5,926 bases of DNA from Myxococcales bacterium (GTDB lineage Bacteria; Myxococcota_A; UBA9160; SMWR01). A program made the translations under genes and the position numbers. The DNA lies in contig JACZVU010000165.1 of assembly GCA_022572485.1 (NCBI GenBank), positions 1 to 5,926 of the forward strand. The letters are read 5' to 3'. Positions 1-4,334 of the stretch are shown one piece after another. How positions within the stretch are numbered: position 1 is the stretch's first letter; each line of letters starts with the position of its first letter. Below the pieces are notes generated by a model that was not told the origin of the DNA, searched no databases, and saw only the letters and a program-made list of their open reading frames with translations.

Positions 1-324
1 GTAGCTGTCCGTCAGATATCGTTTGAATTCTTCGACGTATTCCGCCTTCTGCTCCTCCGAGAACCGCTTCCAGTTCCGGGCGAGCACCAACCGAGACATC
101 ACATAGAGATCGAAGCGCTTATAGACGATCTCCTCGATCGAGCGAATTCGGTTCTCGGTCGGGGTGGATTTGTCGCGAAGCACCGCGAGAATTTCTTCGA
201 CCGTCTCGGCGATAACGGCGCGTGCGCCCGCCCCAAATTCCGTTGCAGCGCGAACGTCCGCTGCGGCGAGATAGCTCGCCGCAGCAATGAGAACCACCGT
301 GGCCATGCGCGCAAACCGCAGCAC
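1..324 (-). CDS. mlaC: MlaC-type periplasmic phospholipid-binding protein, N-terminal half (cut by left edge)
   Basis: MlaC (Tgt2/Ttg2D family) is the soluble periplasmic carrier that moves phospholipid between the outer-membrane MlaA complex and inner-membrane MlaFED. The visible 108 residues start with a signal peptide (MLRFAR, then a hydrophobic Ala-rich stretch at about 7-22, with likely cleavage near VRAA at 24-27). The family core follows, including FDLYVMSRLVLARNWKRFS at about 71-89 and an EEQKAEYVEEF helix at 90-100, the usual 'Trp-Arg, Ser, Gln, Phe' pattern of MlaC. Family members are about 200 residues, so roughly half is missing beyond the edge. I chose the GTG at 322-324, 16 bases after the mlaA stop, because it supplies the basic n-region. 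The ATG at 304-306 would leave no positive charge and has no ribosome binding site. It is the last visible gene of the mla operon. The family call is firm; the exact start is less certain. Confidence 0.85.
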   Translation of the reverse strand, partial: MLRFARMATVVLIAAASYLAAADVRAATEFGAGARAVIAETVEEILAVLRDKSTPTENRIRSIEEIVYKRFDLYVMSRLVLARNWKRFSEEQKAEYVEEFKRYLTDSY

Positions 325-340
325 CCGGTGTGTCCGCCAG

Positions 341-1081
341 TCAGTCCAGGTAATAGAGGTCGTCGTCATCTGAATCGCCTTCCTCCCGATCCCGCACCTG
401 ATTTTCCCGGTAATTCGTGTAGGCGTTTCGAACCGCTACATAGTAGTCCAGAGCCACTTCGCGCTCCGCCGCAATCTCGTCGAGCGCGAGCGAGCGCTGG
501 TTGAGCTTGTTGCCTGCGGTGATCGCAGAGCTCACCCAAAATGGGATGAACAACGGATAGACGTACGCGGCCGAATCAGCGACCAGACCGACGGTGTCCC
601 GCGGGTTGGAGGGCCCCAGGATCGGCAGCACGAGATAGGGGCCGGGCCGAACACCCCAATATCCAAGGGTCTGGCCGAAATCCTCCCGATGGCCTTCGAG
701 TCCGAAATGGGTGGCGGGATCAAAGAAACCGGCGAATCCGATGGTGGTATTGACCACGAAGCGAGCGAGATCTTCGGCGGCCGACACGGGCTTGGCCTGG
801 AGGAGATCATTCAGAAACCGGACTGGAAACATCGAATTGTCAAAAAAACTGCGGATCGCGCGCTCTACGGGATCGGGCATGACGAAGTCCACGCCCTTCG
901 CGATGGGCTCGATCACCCAGCGATCCGCGCCTTCGTTGAATCGGAAGATTCCACGATTCATCGTCTCCCAGGGATCCCCGGTGTCGGCATCCGCCCAGGC
1001 GACTCCCGCAGTCAGAGCCGCGGCGATGACCGCCAGCGCGGTAAACTGCATTCGCCGCGCTGGGTTTTCCCAGGGCTTCAT
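341..1081 (-). CDS. mlaA: MlaA/VacJ family outer-membrane phospholipid-removal protein, without lipobox
   Basis: MlaA is the outer-membrane component that takes mislocalised phospholipid from the outer leaflet and passes it to MlaC. The 246-residue product shows family blocks in order: DPWETMNRGIFRFNE at 36-50, VNTTIGFAGFFDPA at 110-123, EDFGQTLGYWGVRPGPY at 133-149 and LPILGPSNPRDTVG at 152-165. Length is normal for the family. The signal peptide runs to about residue 30 with an AWA cleavage site. There is no cysteine there or anywhere in the protein, so it is not a lipoprotein, unlike E. coli MlaA. The C-terminus is strongly acidic (EEGDSDDDD at 233-241). I chose ATG 1079-1081 because a GGGAGAGG ribosome binding site lies 7 bases upstream. 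The alternative TTG at 1085-1087, two codons earlier, is too close to it. The gene starts 2 bases after the mlaD stop, so translation is probably coupled. Confidence 0.93.
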   Translation of the reverse strand: MKPWENPARRMQFTALAVIAAALTAGVAWADADTGDPWETMNRGIFRFNEGADRWVIEPIAKGVDFVMPDPVERAIRSFFDNSMFPVRFLNDLLQAKPVSAAEDLARFVVNTTIGFAGFFDPATHFGLEGHREDFGQTLGYWGVRPGPYLVLPILGPSNPRDTVGLVADSAAYVYPLFIPFWVSSAITAGNKLNQRSLALDEIAAEREVALDYYVAVRNAYTNYRENQVRDREEGDSDDDDLYYLD

Positions 1082-1083
1082 CC

Positions 1084-1542
1084 TCAATCCTCTCCCAGAT
1101 CGGCGTTGTTCACGAATTTCCCGACCAGATTTTCGATCGATATCGCAGACACGGTCCGGCCAATCTCGTCTCCAGACACCAGCATCTCGTCCGAACCCCC
1201 GGGTTCCAGAGCGACAAACTTCTCGCCGAGTAGCCCCGCTGTGATGATCGCGGCCGAGGTCTCGACGTCCAGGCCCAAACCCGGGTCGATGTCGAGTTCG
1301 CAGCGCGCCCTCAAAATCTCGTCCAATTCGATCGACACCACCTGTCCCACCTTCACTCCCGCGATCACGATTGCAGCGCGGGGCTTGAGATCTCCCACCT
1401 CATCGAAAGTCGCGATGAGCTTGAAGCCGCCGGGGCCACTGTAGTAAAGCCCACCTACTTCAATGGAGAGGTATCCGATCGAAGCGAGAGCAAAGAACAC
1501 GAAAAGACCCACGATGAGATCGCGTACCGGAGAGCGTTGCAT
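1084..1542 (-). CDS. mlaD: MlaD-type MCE-domain lipid transport protein
   Basis: MlaD is anchored in the inner membrane, and its MCE domain forms a hexameric ring on MlaFE through which lipid passes to or from MlaC. The 152-residue protein has a short cytoplasmic N-terminus, one transmembrane helix (about 9-28), and a single MCE domain at about 39-116. Typical elements are ATFDEVGDLKPRAAIVIAGVKVG (split here: ATFDEVGDLK at 44-53, AGVKVGQV at 61-68) and TAGLLGEKFVAL at 101-112, close to the TSGLLG(E) loop of E. coli MlaD. The tail after the MCE domain is short, so the protein is shorter than E. coli MlaD (about 183 residues). The ATG at 1540-1542 is preceded by a strong TAGGAGG at 1554-1560. 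It lies 32 bases after mlaE and 2 bases before the chosen mlaA start. Confidence 0.93.
   Translation of the reverse strand: MQRSPVRDLIVGLFVFFALASIGYLSIEVGGLYYSGPGGFKLIATFDEVGDLKPRAAIVIAGVKVGQVVSIELDEILRARCELDIDPGLGLDVETSAAIITAGLLGEKFVALEPGGSDEMLVSGDEIGRTVSAISIENLVGKFVNNADLGED
1089..1096 (-). promoter_or_regulatory. Ribosome binding site that decides the mlaA start
   Basis: GGGAGAGG lies inside the last codons of mlaD, 7 bases before the ATG at 1081. The spacing favours this ATG over the in-frame TTG at 1087, which would have only about one base between site and start codon. Confidence 0.6.
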
Positions 1543-1553
1543 AGCGACTGTTG

Positions 1554-1560
1554 CCTCCTA
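1554..1560 (-). promoter_or_regulatory. Strong ribosome binding site of mlaD
   Basis: TAGGAGG on the minus strand is nearly the full anti-16S complement, with 11 bases between it and the mlaD ATG. It is the strongest such site on this strand of the window and sits in the only real gap (32 bases) within the mla operon. Independent, high-level initiation at mlaD fits the need for six MlaD subunits per MlaFE complex. The stoichiometry is known for E. coli; the regulatory meaning here is inference. Confidence 0.7.
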
Positions 1561-1574
1561 CGGAGTCGAAACTT

Positions 1575-2354
1575 CTAGACTCCCCAGAATCCGTTGAGGA
1601 AGAAATCAAAAATCAAGATTGAGACGGATGCGATCACGACAGTACCCGTGGTCGCAGCGCTCACCCCTGCTGCCGTCGGCTCACTAATATAACCGCGATA
1701 GGTGGCGATCAGGCCCGTCAGTCCGCCGAAAGTGATTGCCTTGGAGAAGCTTCCCACAACGTCGTTCCAGAACTCGACAGCTCCTTTCATGCTGCTCATG
1801 AACGAACCTCCGTCGATACCCAGCAGCCCGACCGCAATCCCGTAGCCACCCGCCAGGGCGAAGACGATGAACAGCCCCGCGAGAAGCGGCATCACGAGCA
1901 TCAGGGCGAGCGCCTTCGGCGACACGACGAAGTCAACCGGATCGATCGACATCATCCGCAGACCGTCCAGCTGCCCGGTGGTGACCATGGTCGCGATCTC
2001 CGCCGCGATCGCCGATCCCGCGCGTCCGGTCACGAGTAGCGCGGTGAGGACCGGCCCAAACTCGCGAATCACCGCGAGTCCGACCAGTGTACCAAGGGCC
2101 TCTTCGGCGCCAAATCGGACCAGCGTCGTGTAGCCGAGCAGGCTGAGCGTCCCGCCGATGACGGCACCGGATAGGCAAACGACCGGAAGCGACAAGACAC
2201 CGACGTCGAACACGTCGGACATGAGCCGGCGAATCCGATAAGGACGCATTACCAGACACACTGCGATCCGAAATCCAAACTGCGCAATCCGGCCGAGGTG
2301 CCCGAACACCATCAGCGTCTGAAACCCCAAATTCTCGATCGGTTTGATTCTCAC
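1575..2354 (-). CDS. mlaE: MlaE-type ABC transporter permease
   Basis: MlaE is the inner-membrane permease; two copies pair with two MlaF ATPases to move phospholipid through the MlaD ring. The 259-residue product has the family's usual length. It has an N-terminal interfacial region (1-45) followed by hydrophobic segments at about 50-75, 85-110, 143-180 and 235-256. The hallmark block is REFGPVLTALLVTGRAGSAI at 97-116, continuing into AAEIATM at 117-123. The cytoplasmic loop that follows reads TTGQLDGLRMMSIDPV (125-140), where most relatives and E. coli MlaE have a Glu before the Gln (TEQ). Start is GTG 2352-2354, overlapping the mlaF stop in a GTGA, which indicates translational coupling. 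GGAAGA lies just upstream. The family assignment is secure; the Glu-to-Gly change is noted as a finding. Confidence 0.95.
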   Translation of the reverse strand: MRIKPIENLGFQTLMVFGHLGRIAQFGFRIAVCLVMRPYRIRRLMSDVFDVGVLSLPVVCLSGAVIGGTLSLLGYTTLVRFGAEEALGTLVGLAVIREFGPVLTALLVTGRAGSAIAAEIATMVTTGQLDGLRMMSIDPVDFVVSPKALALMLVMPLLAGLFIVFALAGGYGIAVGLLGIDGGSFMSSMKGAVEFWNDVVGSFSKAITFGGLTGLIATYRGYISEPTAAGVSAATTGTVVIASVSILIFDFFLNGFWGV

Positions 2355-3163
2355 ACGTTCTTCCGACGACTCATCAGCGGGGTGACATCGAGTTCGCGCC
2401 GTTCTGCGAAGCGATCGCTTTCGGCATTGAGAAACTCCACGACGCGCGCGTCCTCGCTCTTGAGTAGATCGGCGGGAGACCCCTCGATCGCAACGCCATC
2501 GACCATGAAAACCAATCGATCGGCCATGCGGAGTGACGAAGCCATGTGATGGGATGTCACGATCAACGTCAGGCCCAGGTGCTGATTCAGCTCGACGAGC
2601 AGCGTTTCGATGCGCCGCACGTTGATCGGGTCGAGGCCTGAAAATGGCTCATCGACCAAGAGGATCTCCGGGTCCATCACGATTGCGCGGGCCAACGCGG
2701 CCCGACGATTCATGCCCCCAGAGAGTTCACGGGGATAGAGGTGCCCCGTTTCAGCAAGACCCACCGCGACGAGCCGGCGGTTGACTTCGGCTTGGATGTC
2801 CGCGTCCGATAGACGGGTGTGCTCGCACAACGGCAGCGCGACATTTTCGAAGACCGTCATCGAATCGAGCAACGCTCCACCCTGAAAGAGCATCCCGATC
2901 TGGTCTCGCACCTTGAAGAGTTCACGTTCGGAGAACACCGTGATGTCCTGCCCGGCCACACGAACACTGCCGCTATCCGGCTTCTGGAGCCCCCCGATCA
3001 TTCTGATCAAGGTACTCTTGCCAGCACCGCTGCCTCCGAGAACCACGGAAATCCGGCTGCGGGGAAATCCGCAAGACAGCCCGTTGAAGACACATCTCCC
3101 GCCGCGCTTGAGATAAACGCCGTCGAAAACAATCCGGAATTCCTGTGCTCCGGGTTCGCTCAT
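2351..3163 (-). CDS. mlaF: MlaF-type ABC transporter ATP-binding protein
   Basis: MlaF is the cytoplasmic ATPase that powers the MlaFED phospholipid transporter. The 270-residue protein has every nucleotide-binding motif: Walker A GGSGAGKST at 43-51, Q-loop Gln94 in MLFQGGALLDS, signature LSGGM at 147-151, Walker B ILLVDEP at 167-173 with catalytic Glu172, and the H-loop within TSHHM at 203-207. LFQGGAL and the LSGGM(N)RRAALARA stretch are typical of the MlaF/Ttg2A group rather than of general ABC ATPases. The last 25 or so residues (ESDRFAERRELDV and on) form a charged tail. I chose ATG 3161-3163, which gives the normal family length and N-terminus. A short GGAG is 3 bases upstream. The frame stays open further upstream, but that stretch looks like GC-rich noise. 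First gene of the mla operon; it overlaps mlaE by 4 bases. Confidence 0.95.
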   Translation of the reverse strand: MSEPGAQEFRIVFDGVYLKRGGRCVFNGLSCGFPRSRISVVLGGSGAGKSTLIRMIGGLQKPDSGSVRVAGQDITVFSERELFKVRDQIGMLFQGGALLDSMTVFENVALPLCEHTRLSDADIQAEVNRRLVAVGLAETGHLYPRELSGGMNRRAALARAIVMDPEILLVDEPFSGLDPINVRRIETLLVELNQHLGLTLIVTSHHMASSLRMADRLVFMVDGVAIEGSPADLLKSEDARVVEFLNAESDRFAERRELDVTPLMSRRKNV

Positions 3164-3228
3164 GCGCTCCAGTCCCGAGCTGCTTCCCGCGTAACGTCCG
3201 CGCCGCACCCACTCCCGGGCACCGCTGC

Positions 3229-3234
3229 ATTCTA
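3229..3234 (-). promoter_or_regulatory. Candidate -10 element for the mla operon
   Basis: TAGAAT on the minus strand differs from TATAAT at one base and stands out in very GC-rich surroundings, 65 bases before the mlaF ATG. No good -35 hexamer lies 16 to 18 bases further upstream; that position is occupied by the dyad at 3244-3259. A single hexamer match is weak evidence. Confidence 0.2.
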
Positions 3235-3243
3235 GTCCAGCCA

Positions 3244-3259
3244 GGCGCCACTGGGCGCC
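3244..3259. repeat. GGCGCC dyad with 4-base spacer upstream of mlaF
   Basis: Two GGCGCC copies (3244-3249 and 3254-3259) flank ACTG. Each copy is itself palindromic, so the unit reads as a direct and an inverted repeat and could fold as a 6-bp hairpin. It is followed by a run of C on the plus strand. It lies where the -35 region of the candidate mla promoter would be, so an operator role is possible, but GC-rich DNA makes such dyads by chance. Confidence 0.35.
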
Positions 3260-3438
3260 CCCCCAACAAGCCGGGAATCGCCCACGACCCACTCTGAGCG
3301 CACCCTCCAACCGCCACCCCGTGAAGTTCAGAGCCGGCAGCGATCGAGAGGTCGCTTGCGGCGATCCCACCGAGGCCGTTACATCCCTTATTCGAAAAGG
3401 ACATCCCAGTCGGATTTGCGGTCCTCCGCGTTGGGATT

Positions 3439-3457
3439 CGCCATCGCTCCGATGGCG
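3439..3457. repeat. Perfect 8-bp-stem inverted repeat upstream of the glycosylase gene
   Basis: CGCCATCG and CGATGGCG form a perfect 8-bp inverted repeat around the 3-base loop CTC, 70 bases before the glycosylase start. No T-run follows on either strand, so it is not a standard intrinsic terminator. It could be a protein-binding site or a hairpin in the 5' leader of the rightward transcript. The repeat is plain to see; any function is inference. Confidence 0.45.
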
Positions 3458-3527
3458 GGCACCGATCGACCGTTTCGGCGCCGGCGGGTGCGGATCGCGG
3501 CTGGCTGCTCGTTGGGGAGCACACGGC

Positions 3528-4271
3528 ATGCGGGGAAAGATCGCCTCGAAGATTCGAGCAGCGACGCGGGAGCTCTGCGAGCAGCTCGCCGACCTGCGTT
3601 TCACCGCCCCCGTCACCCATGTCTACAACCCGCTCGAGTACGCCCGGCGCCCCCACAACGCCTATCTCCGATCGTATGCGGACGATCTCAAGAGGGTGAT
3701 CTTTCTGGGCATGAACCCGGGGCCTTTCGGCATGGCCCAAACCGGGATTCCCTTTGGCGACATCGCATACGTGCGAGATTGGTTGGGCATCGAAGAGTCC
3801 GTGGAGCGCCCAACTATCGAGCACCCCAAGCGGCCCATCCGGGGATTCGATTGCCCGCGAAGCGAGGTCAGCGGATCCCGGCTCTGGGGTGCGATCGCGA
3901 AACACTACGGCAGGCCCGAGAAATTCTTCGAGGGCCGGTTCATCGCAAATTACTGCCCGCTGGTATTTATCGAATCGAGCGGGCGCAACCGAACGCCCGA
4001 CAAACTGCCAGCCAACGAGCGAGAACCACTGTTCCGTAGCTGCGATACCTACTTGCGGCGATTGGTGGAAATCTTCGAGGCCGAGTGGGTCATCGGCATC
4101 GGGGCCTTCGCGGAACAGCGCGCTCGGGAAGCCCTCGCCAATCACGAAGTACGCATTGGGAGGATCCTGCATCCGAGCCCCGCGAACCCGCGCGCCCACT
4201 CTGACTGGTCGGGAAGCGCCCAGGGAGAATTGCAAGCACTCGGCCTCTGCAACCGGCGCCGCATAGCCTAA
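3528..4271 (+). CDS. SMUG1-type single-strand-selective uracil-DNA glycosylase
   Basis: This enzyme (family 3 of the uracil-DNA glycosylase superfamily) removes uracil, and in some members oxidised pyrimidines, from DNA to start base excision repair in the cytoplasm. The 247-residue product is full length. Motif 1, GMNPGPFGMAQTGIPFG, is at 61-77 with Asn63 matching the catalytic Asn85 of human SMUG1. NYCPLVF at 141-147 holds the uracil-recognising Asn141 (Asn163 in human). Motif 2, HPSPANP, is at 215-221 with His215 matching human His239. The Trp227 after motif 2 is also usual. ATG 3528-3530 is preceded by GGGGAG with 8 bases of spacing. The frame is open further upstream to 3321, but family similarity begins only after this ATG. 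The stop is followed directly by in-frame-shifted ATGATG and, 63 bases on, by the alkaline phosphatase, with no terminator between. Confidence 0.93.
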   Translation: MRGKIASKIRAATRELCEQLADLRFTAPVTHVYNPLEYARRPHNAYLRSYADDLKRVIFLGMNPGPFGMAQTGIPFGDIAYVRDWLGIEESVERPTIEHPKRPIRGFDCPRSEVSGSRLWGAIAKHYGRPEKFFEGRFIANYCPLVFIESSGRNRTPDKLPANEREPLFRSCDTYLRRLVEIFEAEWVIGIGAFAEQRAREALANHEVRIGRILHPSPANPRAHSDWSGSAQGELQALGLCNRRRIA

Positions 4272-4316
4272 ATGATGGCTAGAATGCGTCCGCGTTCGAT
4301 ACGACGACCGCGCCCC

Positions 4317-4326
4317 AAAGGAGGGG
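4317..4326 (+). promoter_or_regulatory. Ribosome binding site of the alkaline phosphatase gene
   Basis: AAAGGAGGGG is the strongest Shine-Dalgarno match on the plus strand here. GGAGG lies 7 bases before GTG 4332 and 10 bases before ATG 4335, so translation most likely starts at one of these rather than at ATG 4272 or 4275, directly after the glycosylase stop. Confidence 0.7.
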
Positions 4327-4334
4327 ATCGGGTG

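Larger units (their letters stand above)
3164..3527. other. Divergent intergenic region between mlaF and the uracil-DNA glycosylase gene
   Basis: These 364 bases separate the leftward mla operon from the rightward genes and should hold promoters for both. Reading frames from both flanking genes happen to stay open into it, but the translations are rich in Arg, Pro and Ser, show no family features and have no credible starts, so I call it noncoding. It contains a GC dyad and a possible -10 element on the mlaF side, and a perfect inverted repeat on the other. I see no clear -35/-10 pair for the plus strand. Confidence 0.6.

Noticed and set aside
304..306. ATG as the mlaC start
   Set aside because: It has no ribosome binding site and would remove the basic residues in front of the signal peptide's hydrophobic core.
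1085..1087. TTG as the mlaA start codon
   Set aside because: It leaves about one base between the ribosome binding site and the start; the ATG six bases later has ideal spacing.
689..1444. Long plus-strand frame opposite mlaA and mlaD
   Set aside because: It is a complement-frame shadow of two clear family genes and has no motif or start signal of its own.
3439..3457. Intrinsic terminator at the 8-bp hairpin
   Set aside because: No T-run follows on either strand, and it lies upstream of genes on both sides, where no transcript is expected to end.
3321..3527. N-terminal extension of the glycosylase from an upstream ATG
   Set aside because: SMUG1 similarity and a good ribosome binding site both place the start at 3528; the extension has no recognisable content and covers the perfect inverted repeat.
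3164..3616. N-terminal extension of mlaF by about 150 residues
   Set aside because: The extra sequence is Arg/Ser/Gly-rich with no domain, crosses the intergenic region into the glycosylase gene, and would make MlaF far longer than the family norm.
2973..4235. Long open frame on the minus strand, antisense to the glycosylase
   Set aside because: It covers the glycosylase gene and the start of mlaF in another frame, shows no family motifs, and is explained by GC-rich codon structure on the other strand.
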